A DNA stretch of 64,000 nt, from contig NZ_QFXK01000010.1 of assembly GCF_003261635.1 (NCBI RefSeq), positions 452,635 to 516,634 on the forward strand, written 5' to 3'. Both the position numbers and the translations under genes were made by a program. Numbering within the stretch: position 1 is the stretch's first letter; every line of letters begins with the position of its first letter. Origin of the DNA: Kribbella monticola. GTDB lineage: Bacteria; Actinomycetota; Actinomycetes; Propionibacteriales; Kribbellaceae. Positions 1 to 9,500 of this stretch are shown piece after piece. A model generated the notes under the pieces. It was not told where the DNA came from. It saw nothing but the letters and a program-made list of their open reading frames with translations, and made no database searches.

Positions 1-200
1 CTGTGGCTCTCAGTCTGAGTGTGGCTCTGGGGCTGGGCGCTGGCGGGCGTGGTGGCGATCAGGGGAGTCGCTAGCAGGGCGGTCGTGACGAGACCGGTGA
101 GCGAGACCCGACGGCTGGGGCGAAGATGTCGGTCCATGACCGGAAGTGTTCGTCCGCTCACTGCCGGAGTCAAGATCTTTCAGCAAACTCCTTGCCTTAC

Positions 201-974
201 TCAGCCGTACTTCCGCGCCATCGCCACCGCGGGCGCGACGTAGGCCGATCCGAACATCACCACATGCGTCAGCAGCGGGTGAAGCCGATGCAGGCCGACC
301 CGATCGCGCCAACCTTCCGTCAACGGGTGCGCCTCGTCGTATGCCCGTAGTACGCGCTCCAGCTGCGGCATGCCGAAAAGGCCGAGCATGGCCAGGTCAG
401 TCTCACGGTGGCCGCCGTGGGCCGCCGGGTCGATCAGGTGAACGCCGTCGGCTGTCCAGAACACATTGCCCGACCACAGATCACCGTGAATCCGCGACGG
501 CCGCTCCGCCGGATCGTCGTACGCGCCCGCCTCCAGCCTGCTGCACAACCTCTCGAAGGCCGCCAACCGTGGCCCGTCGATCGTGCCCCGGTCGTACGCC
601 GTCCGCACGTACGGCCGGATCCGGTACGCCGAATAGAACGCGCCCCACGACTCCACGGGCTCCAGCGCGTGCGGCAACTCGATCGTGCCGATGAAGCCGT
701 CCGTCTCCCAGCCGTCGGGCGGTACGCCGAAGTGCCGCGCGCCCGCGTCGTGGATGATCGTCAGCCGCCGGCCGAGTTCGTCGGCGGCGGCACCAGTAGG
801 CGGTACGGGCTCGAGTCGTGGGGTGACGAGCCGGCCGGGGGCGACCTCGAGCGGCTCCACCACCGGTACGCCGCCCGGCACGGCCAGCCAGCGCAGGCCG
901 GCGGCCTCGACCTCGAAGAACCCGGGCGGAGCATCGTGGCGCTCTTTCACGAACGCGACGGGCGGGACGGTCAT
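201..974 (-). CDS. Fructosamine kinase family protein
   Basis: A 257-residue cytoplasmic kinase of the fructosamine/ketosamine-3-kinase family, which phosphorylates sugar adducts on amines and so starts deglycation. The central HGDLWSGN motif carries the catalytic Asp and metal-binding Asn, and is followed by the second metal motif in LIDPAAHGGHRETDLAM. Length is slightly below the usual 280-290 residues because the N-terminal lobe is short. ATG 974 has no strong ribosome site; a GGAACT-N5-AGTTCC inverted repeat (979-995) lies directly upstream and could be an operator or a start-masking hairpin. The gene is divergent from the VOC gene at 1140. Family assignment is firm; the physiological substrate is not known. 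Confidence 0.85.
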   Translation of the reverse strand: MTVPPVAFVKERHDAPPGFFEVEAAGLRWLAVPGGVPVVEPLEVAPGRLVTPRLEPVPPTGAAADELGRRLTIIHDAGARHFGVPPDGWETDGFIGTIELPHALEPVESWGAFYSAYRIRPYVRTAYDRGTIDGPRLAAFERLCSRLEAGAYDDPAERPSRIHGDLWSGNVFWTADGVHLIDPAAHGGHRETDLAMLGLFGMPQLERVLRAYDEAHPLTEGWRDRVGLHRLHPLLTHVVMFGSAYVAPAVAMARKYG

Positions 975-1139
975 GACCGGAACTCTGCCAGTTCCGCGGC
1001 CGATTCGACTGAAGTGTCAACAAGCCGTGTCGAAAGATGCGCGAGGGGTGTCCGACCTGTCATCGTTGGCGGCCGGGCCTTCTGACCAGGACGGGCCTGG
1101 CCGCAGGGAACGACCCTGATTCACGAAGCTGGAGGACAG

Positions 1140-1541
1140 ATGACGCAGGTGGCAGAGCAGCCGGGCAGTACTGCCGGGCGGCTCGGCTCGGTGGTACTGG
1201 ACTGCCCGGATCCACTGGAGCTCGCCCAGTTCTACTCAGCGCTCTTCGGTCTCGAGATCGACGAGCACGGTGACAGCGATTGGCGGAGCCTGACCGGCCC
1301 CGGCTCGACCCTCGCCTTCCGGCGTTCGGAGGACTACGTACCCGCCACCTGGCCGAGTACGGACGCGCAGCAACTTCACCTCGACCTCATCGTCGACGAC
1401 CTGGCCAGCGGTCACGCGACGGTCGTCGCGCTCGGCGCCGAGCCGCTCGACCCCGTCGACGCCCCACCGGCACAGAACGAGCGAGGCTGGCGGGTCTACG
1501 CGGACCCGGCCGGTCACCCGTTCCGGATCTGCCTGGAATAA
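1140..1541 (+). CDS. VOC (glyoxalase/bleomycin-resistance fold) protein
   Basis: A 133-residue single-module vicinal-oxygen-chelate protein. Two beta-alpha-beta-beta-beta units are visible: LGSVVLDCPDPLELAQFYSALFGLE at the N-terminus and HLDLIVDDLASG in the middle, ending with YADPAGHPFRICLE, where the last Glu is the usual metal-ligand position. A GGAGGACAG ribosome site precedes ATG 1140. It stands alone and is closed by a strong terminator. The substrate cannot be told from sequence; members include lyases, dioxygenases and antibiotic-binding proteins. Confidence 0.85.
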   Translation: MTQVAEQPGSTAGRLGSVVLDCPDPLELAQFYSALFGLEIDEHGDSDWRSLTGPGSTLAFRRSEDYVPATWPSTDAQQLHLDLIVDDLASGHATVVALGAEPLDPVDAPPAQNERGWRVYADPAGHPFRICLE

Positions 1542-1556
1542 CAGCCGGTACTCCGC

Positions 1557-1599
1557 GGCGCCGGCCGACCCAGCTCTTTGGGTCGGCCGGCGCCTTTTT
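1557..1599 (+). terminator. Intrinsic terminator after the VOC gene
   Basis: A perfect 16-bp stem (1557-1572 with 1579-1594), 6-base loop and five T residues directly after it. This is the most classical Rho-independent terminator in the window and separates the VOC gene from the next hydrolase gene. Confidence 0.93.
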
Positions 1600-1673
1600 G
1601 CGGCCCGGACCGGTTCTGGTCCAGTCCGTTTACGTTCGGGTGGAACGGGCAGCGGAAGCACGGAGGTGCTGCC

Positions 1674-2549
1674 TTGTTCGAAGGTTTTGAGGAGTTCGAG
1701 CTCCCGACATCCGGTACGACGATCAGAGGCCGGCGTGGTGGAACGGGCCCGCCGGTGTTGCTGCTGCACGGGTTCCCGCAGACCCACCTGATGTGGCATC
1801 GGGTCGCGCCCGGCCTCGCAGAACATTTCACGGTGGTAGCCACTGACCTGCGAGGTTTCGGAGACAGCGGGAAGCCGGACAGCGCGGCAGACCATTCGCC
1901 GTACAGCATGCGGGAGATCGCCCGGGACCAGGTCGAGGTGATGGAGGCGCTGGGGTATCGCAAGTTCGCAGTGGTCGGCCACGATCGCGGCGCGCGGTGT
2001 GCCTATCGGATGGCGCTGGATCATCCCGAACGGATTGACCGGCTGGCGGTGCTCGACATCGTGCCGACCGGAGACGCGTTCGATCGCGCCGGCAGGGACT
2101 TCAGTCTGGGCTACTGGGTCTGGTCGTTCCTTGCGGCGCCCGAACCGATTCCCGAGACGCTGATCGGCGGAGCACCTGACGTGTTCGTCGGGGAGTTGCT
2201 CGACGGCTGGTCCACCCGGCCGGACGTGTTCGACGCCGAGGTGCGCGCGCAGTACATCGAGAAGTTCCGGGATCCGGCGACCGTGCACGCGATCTGCGAG
2301 GAGTACCGCGCGGCGGCCACGCTGGATCACGAGCATGATCGGCTCGATCGCGCCGACGGCCGGCGGATCACCTGCCCGGTCCTGGCGCTCTGGGATCCCG
2401 GCGGCGCGGTGGCTCAGTGGTACGACCCGCTGGAGATCTGGCGTGAGTGGGCGACCGACCTCAGCGGGGGAGCGGTCGGCACCGGTCACTTCTTCGCCGA
2501 AGAGGCGCCGGACGCGACGCTTGAGCGACTGCTCGCATTTCTGCTGTAG
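1674..2549 (+). CDS. Alpha/beta hydrolase related to fluoroacetate/haloacetate dehalogenases
   Basis: A 291-residue alpha/beta hydrolase with an Asp nucleophile. The nucleophile elbow GHDRGAR gives D104 and the two arginines R105 and R108 that bind the substrate carboxylate in fluoroacetate dehalogenase; LAVLDIVP supplies the acid, CEEYRA the Tyr of the halide pocket, and GTGHFFAEE the catalytic His (H272). The halide-pocket motif that I recall as YWHW in true fluoroacetate dehalogenases reads YWVW here (V149, W150), so one halide ligand is missing. TTG 1674 is chosen because GGAGGT (1662-1667) lies 6 bases before it; any earlier in-frame start would begin inside the preceding terminator. It could act on another 2-halo acid or be an epoxide hydrolase. 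Confidence 0.8.
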   Translation: MFEGFEEFELPTSGTTIRGRRGGTGPPVLLLHGFPQTHLMWHRVAPGLAEHFTVVATDLRGFGDSGKPDSAADHSPYSMREIARDQVEVMEALGYRKFAVVGHDRGARCAYRMALDHPERIDRLAVLDIVPTGDAFDRAGRDFSLGYWVWSFLAAPEPIPETLIGGAPDVFVGELLDGWSTRPDVFDAEVRAQYIEKFRDPATVHAICEEYRAAATLDHEHDRLDRADGRRITCPVLALWDPGGAVAQWYDPLEIWREWATDLSGGAVGTGHFFAEEAPDATLERLLAFLL

Positions 2550-2553
2550 ATGA

Positions 2554-2589
2554 TTGACAAGATGTTGTCAGAGTGACAGGCTGTTGTCA
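2554..2589 (+). promoter_or_regulatory. Tandem palindromic operators and promoter of the DJ-1/MarR operon
   Basis: Two inverted repeats of the same type lie 19 bp apart: TGACAA-N4-TTGTCA at 2555-2570 (perfect) and TGACAG-N4-TTGTCA at 2574-2589 (one mismatch), the second ending on the A of the start codon. A perfect -35 hexamer TTGACA (2554-2559) overlaps the first and is 17 bp from CAGGCT (2577-2582). With ATG 2589 this spacing would fit a leaderless transcript. The MarR protein encoded in the same operon is the obvious candidate to bind both sites. Confidence 0.7.
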
Positions 2590-3212
2590 TGTCAGAAGTC
2601 ATCCGTTCCGTTGTCCACCTCGCCGTTTACGACACGCTCGCCGACTGGGAGACCGGGTTCGCGACGGCACACATCAACAAGCCGCTGTGGCACAAGACGC
2701 CGGGCCGGTTCGCGGTCTCGACCGTCGGGCCGAGCGCGGCGCCGATCACCACGATGGGCGGTCTACGAGTCACGCCCGACGTCGTGCTCGCGGATCTGAA
2801 GCCGGCGGACAGCGCGATGCTGATCCTGCCGGGCAACGACATCTTCGCGACCGAGGCGTTCGTGCCGTTCGCGGAGAAGGCCCGTGAGTTCCTCGACGCG
2901 GGCGTGCCCGTTGCCGCGATCTGCGGCGCGACCGGAGGTCTGGCGATGGCCGGGCTGCTGGACGACCGGGCGCACACCAGCAACGCGGCGGCGTTCCTGG
3001 ACAGCCTTGGCTACAAGGGCGGAGAGCTGTATCGCGACGAGCCGGCCGTGACTGACGGCGACCTGATCACCGCGAGCGCGTCGGCGCCGGTCGAGTTCGC
3101 GCGCGAGATCCTGGCGCGTCTCGAGGTGATGGAGCCGCACGTGCTCGCATCCTGGTACAAGCTGTACGGGAAGCGGGACCCTGCCGGGTTCTACGAGCTG
3201 ATGTCCGCCTGA
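2589..3212 (+). CDS. DJ-1/PfpI family protein (type 1 glutamine amidotransferase-like)
   Basis: A 207-residue protein of the DJ-1/PfpI superfamily. The nucleophile elbow AICGATGGLAMA holds the reactive Cys, and the preceding ILPGNDIF matches the strand that carries the acidic partner in this fold. Family members are proteases, chaperones, glyoxalases or small-molecule hydrolases, and nothing here decides among them. No clear ribosome site precedes ATG 2589, which starts inside an operator. The gene ends 20 bases before the MarR gene, so the two form one operon; the MarR protein probably senses a stress that this enzyme relieves. Confidence 0.85.
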   Translation: MSEVIRSVVHLAVYDTLADWETGFATAHINKPLWHKTPGRFAVSTVGPSAAPITTMGGLRVTPDVVLADLKPADSAMLILPGNDIFATEAFVPFAEKAREFLDAGVPVAAICGATGGLAMAGLLDDRAHTSNAAAFLDSLGYKGGELYRDEPAVTDGDLITASASAPVEFAREILARLEVMEPHVLASWYKLYGKRDPAGFYELMSA

Positions 3213-3232
3213 CCAGAGGAACCGACAGCACG

Positions 3233-3682
3233 ATGACCAAGCGCGAACAGGAACTGCTCAGCGCTGCCGCGTTGACCACCTTCAAGCTGAACGGGCAGTT
3301 CCTGGAGCTGGCCGAGCACTTGGCTCGGCCGGCGGGGCTGACGGCTACGTGGTGGCAGGTGCTCGGCGCCGTCATCCATCAGCCGCTCACGGTGTCGGCG
3401 ATCGCGCGCGAGATGGGCATCACGCGCCAGGCGGTGCAACGCACCGCCGACGTCCTGGTCGACCGCGGCTTGGCCGAGTACCACGACAACCCCGCCCATC
3501 GCCGCGCCAAGTTGGTTGCCCTCACTCCCGAAGGGCGCGCCGCGAACTCGTCGATCGGTCCGCACCACGCCCAGCACGCCCGCCAGCTCAGCCGCGTACT
3601 CGGCGAGGACCAACTGGCTGACGCTGTGGCGGTGCTTGCCAAGCTCTCAGAGGCCCTCGACGCCTTGGATCTGTCCGACTGA
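3233..3682 (+). CDS. MarR family transcriptional regulator
   Basis: A 149-residue winged-helix repressor. The recognition helix is in PLTVSAIAREMGITRQAVQRTADVL and the wing in AEYHDNPAHRRAKLVALTPEG, both typical of MarR; flanking helices form the dimer interface. It is the second gene of the DJ-1 operon and by position should repress it through the two TGACAA-type palindromes upstream. Ligand unknown. AGAGGA lies 10-15 bases before ATG 3233. Confidence 0.9.
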   Translation: MTKREQELLSAAALTTFKLNGQFLELAEHLARPAGLTATWWQVLGAVIHQPLTVSAIAREMGITRQAVQRTADVLVDRGLAEYHDNPAHRRAKLVALTPEGRAANSSIGPHHAQHARQLSRVLGEDQLADAVAVLAKLSEALDALDLSD

Positions 3683-3683
3683 A

Positions 3684-3770
3684 GGTTCCGGAACCAGCGC
3701 CCCACCCGCCCGTCTTTCTCGCACGCCGCAGGACACCGGAGTTCCGGAACCGATCTCGGGGAACGTTCCC
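3684..3770. promoter_or_regulatory. Cluster of three palindromes upstream of the secreted beta-helix gene
   Basis: Directly after the MarR stop codon lie GGTTCCGGAACC (3684-3695), GTTCCGGAAC (3741-3750) and GGGAACGTTCCC (3759-3770), all perfect palindromes built on the same GTTCC/GGAAC half-site. The last two are centred 19 bp apart, and the last abuts a -35 hexamer. They look like binding sites for one or two dimeric regulators acting from upstream. Confidence 0.55.
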
Positions 3771-3816
3771 TTGACACGTGGGAGCTGACCGACGACTCTC
3801 TCAGAGAGCGCTCTCT
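3771..3816 (+). promoter_or_regulatory. Promoter with LacI-type operator at the transcription start
   Basis: TTGACA (3771-3776) and GACTCT (3794-3799) are 17 bp apart. The expected transcription start falls inside AGAGAGCGCTCTCT (3803-3816), a perfect 14-bp palindrome with the central CG typical of LacI-family operators; the Streptomyces CebR box has the related core GGGAGCGCTCCC. This is inference from motif and position, but the placement fits simple repression lifted by a sugar. Confidence 0.65.
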
Positions 3817-3830
3817 CACCCTGCAGGACG

Positions 3831-6512
3831 ATGCCGCCCATCCGTCTCCTGATTGGTTCCTTCATGCCTACTTCTTCTCTCGCCGGAGCGCGCTCTCCGG
3901 CTCTCCGACGCTGGCTGGTTCTGCTGGCAGCCGCTCTCCTGATTGCGACGGCTCTAGTGGTCGCGCCCGGCGGCAGAGCTCAGGCTGCCGTCACGCTCCT
4001 GTCGCAAGGCAAGACGACTACCGCCTCGAGCACCGAGAACGCCGGCACCCCCGCCGCGGCCGCGGTCGACGGCAACACCGGCACCCGCTGGGCGAGCGCG
4101 TTCGCCGATCCCCAATGGCTGCAGGTGGATCTCGGCGCGACCTCAGCCATCAGCCGCGTAGTACTGAACTGGGAAGCGGCCTACGCGAAGTCCTTCCAAC
4201 TCCAGGTCTCCGACAGCGCCAACGGCCCGTGGACCTCGATCTACACGACGACCACCGGCACCGGCGGCACCCAGTCGATCGATGTGACCGGCAGCGGCCG
4301 CTACGTCCGCATGCTCGGCACCCAGCGCGCCACCGGCTACGGCTACTCACTGTGGGAGTTCCAGGTGTACGGCGGTACCGCTGACGGACCCTCTACCTGC
4401 GGCACCGCCAACACCGCCCAGGGCAAGACTGCGACCGCGTCGAGCACCGAGAACGGTGGCACCCCGGCCGCCGCAGCAGTCGACGGCAATCTCGGCACCC
4501 GCTGGTCCAGTGCCGCAGCTGATCCTCAGTGGCTCCAGGTCGACCTGGGCGGCACACAGACGATCTGTCAGGTCGTGCTCAGCTGGGAAACGGCGTACGG
4601 CAAGGCGTTCCAGCTCCAGGTCTCCGATAACGCGGCCGGTCCATGGACCTCGATCTACACAACCACGACCGGCACGGGCGGGACGCAGAGCCTCGACGTC
4701 ACCGGCACCGGCCGGTACCTGCGAGTCAACGGCACCCAGCGCGGTACGGCGTACGGCTACTCACTCTGGGAGCTCGCAGTGCACACCACTGGCGGCGGGA
4801 GCGGACCGGTGATTCCGCCGACCGACCCGATGAACCCTGACTTCGGTCCGAACGTCTCGGTGTTCACCCCGGCCACTCCGCAGGCGCAGATGCAAGCGAA
4901 GCTCGACCAGGTCGCCACACAGCAACACACGAACCAGTTCGGCACCGAGCGGTACGCGCTGCTCTTCAAGCCGGGCACGTACGCCGCCGACGTCAACCTC
5001 GGCTTCAACACCCAGGTCGCCGGCCTCGGTCTCTCGCCGGACGACGTAAACATCAACGGGCACGTCCGGGTCGAGGCCGACTGGCTGCAGCAGGGCGACA
5101 ACCCGAACAACAAGCAGAACGCCACCCAGAACTTCTGGCGCTCGGCCGAGAACATGGCGGTGACCCCGCCGAACGGCCAGATTGAGCGCTGGGCGGTCGC
5201 CCAGGCAGCGCCGTACCGCCGGATGCACCTCAAGGGCGCGCCCGAGATCCAGCTCTGGAGTGGTGGCGACGGCTGGGCAAGTGGTGGCCTGTTCGCCGAC
5301 ACGAAGATCGACAACACCGTCGTGTCCGGCTCGCAGCAGCAGTGGTTCTCGCGGAACTCGGAGTTCGGCGGATGGACTGGATCGGTGTGGAACATGGTGT
5401 TCGTCGGCACGACGGGCGCTCCGCCGCAGCACTTCCCGGACCCGGCCCACACCGTCGTCGGCACCACACCGGTGATCCGGGAGAAGCCGTTCCTGTACGT
5501 CGACAACGCGGGCAGCTTCAACGTGTTCGTCCCGGCCCTTCGCCAGAACTCGTCCGGCACCAGCTGGTCGCACGGACCTGCTGCCGGTACGTCGATCTCG
5601 CTCAGCCAGTTCCTGGTCGCCAAACCCGACACGCCGATCGCCACGATCAACGCGGCGCTTGATCAGGGCAAGCACCTGCTGTTCACGCCGGGCGTCTACC
5701 ACCTGACCGACACGATCAAGGTGACCAAGCCGAACACCGTCGTCCTCGGGCTCGGGATGGCGACGCTGACCCCGGACACGGGAAAGAGCGCGATCTCCGT
5801 TGCCGACGTCGACGGCGTCAAGCTAGGCGGCCTCCTGATCGACGCCGGCCCGGTCAACAGCCCCGTCCTGGTCGAGATCGGCCCGGCCGGGTCGAGCGCG
5901 AACCACGCGACGAACCCGACTTCGCTGCACGACGTGTTCGTCCGGATCGGCGGCGGATCGCATCTCGGCAAGGCCACGGTCAGCCTGCAGGTCAACAGCA
6001 ACAACGTGATCGGTGACCATATGTGGCTGTGGCGGGCCGATCACGGCGATCAGGTCGGCTGGGACGTGAACACCGCGGCCAACGGGTTGGTTGTCAACGG
6101 CAACGATGTGACCATGTACGGCTTGTTCGTCGAGCACTACCAGCAGTTCGAGACGCTCTGGAACGGCAACGGCGGCAGGACGTACTTCTACCAGAACGAG
6201 ATGCCGTACGACGTACCGAGTCAAGCGGCCTGGACGAGTGGCGGCGGGACGCAAGGCTGGGCGGCGTACAAGGTGGCCAACAGCGTTAACACCCATGAAG
6301 CCTGGGGCGTCGGCAGCTATTCGTTCTTCCAGACGAACCCGTCGATCGTGGCCAGCCACTCCTTCGAGGTCCCGGACACCCCCGGCGTCCGCTTCCACGA
6401 CCTGGTCGCGGTCTCGCTCGGCGGAGTCGGCACCATCGCCAACGTCATCAACAACACCGGCGGCCCCGCCAACGCCACCACCCAACAGCGCTACCTGGTC
6501 AGCTACCCATAA
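3831..6512 (+). CDS. Secreted protein with two discoidin (F5/8C) domains and a beta-helix domain
   Basis: An 893-residue exported protein. A signal peptide is clear: positive residues up to R27, a hydrophobic stretch at 28-45 and an AQA cleavage site near 50-52. Two homologous discoidin/CBM32-like domains follow (about 55-180 and 190-318), each with TASSTEN, DGN.GTRW, WLQVDLG and YGYSLWE signatures. The rest, about 330-893, has short repeating strand-turn units rich in Asn, Gly and Val with a LFTPGVYHLTDTIKV-type coil, as in right-handed parallel beta-helix polysaccharide lyases and hydrolases. Relatives are sometimes labelled adenylyl cyclase by error. The likely role is binding and cleaving an external polysaccharide; the catalytic class is not certain. 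The LacI-type operator upstream supports a carbohydrate role. ATG 3831 or ATG 3864 could be used. Confidence 0.8.
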   Translation: MPPIRLLIGSFMPTSSLAGARSPALRRWLVLLAAALLIATALVVAPGGRAQAAVTLLSQGKTTTASSTENAGTPAAAAVDGNTGTRWASAFADPQWLQVDLGATSAISRVVLNWEAAYAKSFQLQVSDSANGPWTSIYTTTTGTGGTQSIDVTGSGRYVRMLGTQRATGYGYSLWEFQVYGGTADGPSTCGTANTAQGKTATASSTENGGTPAAAAVDGNLGTRWSSAAADPQWLQVDLGGTQTICQVVLSWETAYGKAFQLQVSDNAAGPWTSIYTTTTGTGGTQSLDVTGTGRYLRVNGTQRGTAYGYSLWELAVHTTGGGSGPVIPPTDPMNPDFGPNVSVFTPATPQAQMQAKLDQVATQQHTNQFGTERYALLFKPGTYAADVNLGFNTQVAGLGLSPDDVNINGHVRVEADWLQQGDNPNNKQNATQNFWRSAENMAVTPPNGQIERWAVAQAAPYRRMHLKGAPEIQLWSGGDGWASGGLFADTKIDNTVVSGSQQQWFSRNSEFGGWTGSVWNMVFVGTTGAPPQHFPDPAHTVVGTTPVIREKPFLYVDNAGSFNVFVPALRQNSSGTSWSHGPAAGTSISLSQFLVAKPDTPIATINAALDQGKHLLFTPGVYHLTDTIKVTKPNTVVLGLGMATLTPDTGKSAISVADVDGVKLGGLLIDAGPVNSPVLVEIGPAGSSANHATNPTSLHDVFVRIGGGSHLGKATVSLQVNSNNVIGDHMWLWRADHGDQVGWDVNTAANGLVVNGNDVTMYGLFVEHYQQFETLWNGNGGRTYFYQNEMPYDVPSQAAWTSGGGTQGWAAYKVANSVNTHEAWGVGSYSFFQTNPSIVASHSFEVPDTPGVRFHDLVAVSLGGVGTIANVINNTGGPANATTQQRYLVSYP

Positions 6513-6521
6513 TCACCCCAT

Positions 6522-6567
6522 GACGTCCGAAGAGCCGAGGGTCACAACCCACGGCTCTTCGGACGTC
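6522..6567. terminator. Bidirectional terminator between convergent genes
   Basis: A perfect 16-bp stem (6522-6537 with 6552-6567) with an inner GGGT/ACCC pairing (6539-6542 with 6547-6550). There is no long T run on either side, but the position between the convergent beta-helix gene and hrpA makes a terminator the simplest reading. Confidence 0.82.
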
Positions 6568-6592
6568 TCCCACTCCTCCGGGGCTGGGTGGC

Positions 6593-9500
6593 TCAGGCGG
6601 TAGTCAGGGCCTTGCGGATTCGTTTGTCGGAGACGGGGTATGGCGTGCCGAGGGTTTGGGCGAAGAGGCTGATGCGGAGTTCTTCGAGCATCCAGCGGAC
6701 CTCGAGGAGTTCCGGGCTCGGATACTTGCCCGTGGGGACTGCTTTCAGGCGTTTCTCGTACTCCGCGGTCAGCGTGTCCACGATCGCCATCCCGGACCGG
6801 TCTCGCATCGCGTTCGCGCCGATCTTGTCCAGTCGCTGCTCGATCCCGCGCAGGTAGCGGACCAGATCGGGCAGTCGCTGCGCACCCGCCTCGGTGATGA
6901 AGCCGCGATGTACGAGACCTTCCAACTGACCCCGAACATCGGAGAGCGCGGCCAGCAGGGCCGGACTGGATGCCCGGGAGATCTGCTTGTCGACCGTGCG
7001 GGCGTGAGCGAGCACCTGCTCGACCTGCTGGAGGATCTTGAGCACGGTGTCCGCGAGCTCCGAGCGGACGGCATCCCGCAGTACGGAGAAGGCGGTGAGG
7101 TTCCAGGCCGGGCCGCCCGCGGCTGCCATCAACTGGTCGACCGCCGCGGAGATCGCGTCGTCGAGCAGGTCACCGACATTGCGGTGCGGTCCGGCCAGCA
7201 GGGTCATCTTCTGCTGGTTCGTCAGGTTCCGCTGGACGACGTCGATCACCGAGGGCATCGTCAGCAGCAGGAGCCGTCGTGTGCCGGTCCACATTGCCGC
7301 CGCTTGGTCGCGTTCGGTTTCCTGCAACCGGATCGCGACGGTCTTGCCTTCGTCGACCAGCGCCGGGTAGCCGGCGACGGTCAGCCCGTTGCGGTGCTCG
7401 GAGAAGGTCTTCGGCAGGTCGCCGAAGGTCCAGTCGGTCAGCCCGGAGCGCTCCAGCCCGCTGACCGCCTTCGACGCCACTTGGGAGATAGCGGCCTTGG
7501 TCTTGGGCTTCAGGCGTTCCTTCAGCGCGGCGAGATCCTTGCCTTCGGCCACAGTCTTGCCGTGGTCGTCGACGACCCGGAACGTCATCCGCAGATGCTC
7601 CGGGATCCGGCTCCAGTCCCAGTCCTCTGGCTCGATCTGGACGTCACGCAGCGACCGGAACTCGCGTGCCAGTGCGTCCGTAAGCGGCCCCGAACTCTGA
7701 TCCAGGGCCGGCAACACCCGCCGGGCATGGTCGGGCGCCGGCACGATGTTGCGGCGAACTGCCTTGGGCAACGACTTGATCAGCGCCGTGACCAGCTCCT
7801 CGCGGAACCCGGGGACGCTCCACTCGAAACCGTCAGCAGTGACCTGGTTGAGCACCAGCAACGGGATGTGCACGGTGACGCCATCGGCGTCTGTGCCCGG
7901 CTCGAATGCGTAGGTGAGATCGAACGTCATCCCGTTCTGCGTCCAGGTGAGCGGGAAATCCCGCTCCTCGATCTCCGCACCCTCACGAACCACCAGCGAC
8001 CGCTCGAAGTCGAGCAGATCAGGATCGCGCTGCCGCGCCTTCTTCCACCAGGTGTCGAAGTGCCGGCCGGTGACGACCTCTGGGCCGAGCCGCTCATCGT
8101 AGAAGGCGAACAGCGTCTCGTCGTCGACCAGCAGGTCGCGCCTCCGGGTCCGTTCCTCGAGCTCCTCGACCTCTTCGATCAGCTTGCGGTTCTCGTGGAA
8201 GAACTTGTGGTGCGTGTCCCAGTCGCCCTCGACGAGCGCATGCCGGATGAACAGCTCGCGCGACACCTCGGCGTCGACCTTGCCGTAGTTGACCTTGCGC
8301 CGGGCAACGATCGGTACGCCGTACAGGGTGACCTTCTCGTACGCCATCACCGCGCCGGCCTTGCGTTCCCAGTGCGGCTCGGAGTAGCTGCGCTTGATCA
8401 AGTGGGCGGCCAGGTCCTCGGCCCATTCCGGCTCGATCTTCGCGTTCACCCGGGCCCACAGCCGCGAGGTCTCGACCAATTCGGCGGCCATCACGAACTG
8501 CGGTGGTTTCTTGAACAGACCAGAGCCGGGGAAGATCGCGAACTTGGCGCCGCGCGCCCCGAGGTACTGGTGCTGGTTGGCGGGATCCTTCATGCCGAGG
8601 TGCGAGAGCAGGCCCGCCATCAGCGAGATGTGCACGTTCTGCGGGTCGGCGGCGCCGCCGGAGTTGAGCGTGACGCCGATCTGCGCCGCGACCTGGCGGA
8701 GTTGGGCGAAGATGTCCTGCCATTCGCGGACGCGGAGATAGTTGAGGTACTCGTTGCGGCACATCCGGCGGAACTGGTTGCCGGAGAGCTCGTTCTGCTG
8801 CTTCTTCAGGTAGTTCCACAGGTTGAGGAACCCGAGGAAGTCGGAGTTCGGGTCCCGGAACCGGGCGTGCTGCTGGGTTGCCTGCGCCTCGGCGTCGGTG
8901 GGGCGTTCGCGTGGGTCCTGGATCGAGAGCGCGGAGGCGATCACCATCACTTCGCGGACGCAGCCGTGCTTGTCGGCCTCGACGATCATGCGGGCCAGCC
9001 GCGGGTCGAGCGGGATCTGAGCCAGCTGCTTGCCGATCGGGGTGAGCCGGCGGTTACGGTCGGACTGGCTCTTGCCGTCGATCGCGCCGAGTTCGGTGAG
9101 GAGTTGCAGGCCGTCGGTGATGCTGCGCTTGTCCGGCTCGTCGATGAACGGGAACGCGGCGATGTCGCCGAGCCCGATCGAGGTCATCTGCAGGATGACC
9201 GAGGCGAGGTTGGTGCGCAGGATCTCCGGGTCGGTGAACTCCGGCCGGCTCTCGAAATGCTCCTCGGAGTACAGCCGGATGCAGATGCCGTCGCTGGTGC
9301 GGCCGCAGCGGCCCTTGCGCTGGTTCGCGCTGGCCTGGGAGACCGGCTCGATCGGCAGGTGCTGAACCTTGGTGCGATGGGAGTAGCGCGAGATCCGCGC
9401 AGTACCGGGGTCGATCACGTACTTGATGCCGGGAACCGTCAGCGAGGTCTCGGCGACGTTGGTCGCGAGGACGATGCGGCGGCTGGAGCCGTGCGAGGAG

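Noticed and set aside
10..312. Small minus-strand gene at the window start
   Set aside because: It overlaps the fructosamine kinase C-terminus in another frame and has low-complexity sequence; no evidence of a gene in 1-200.
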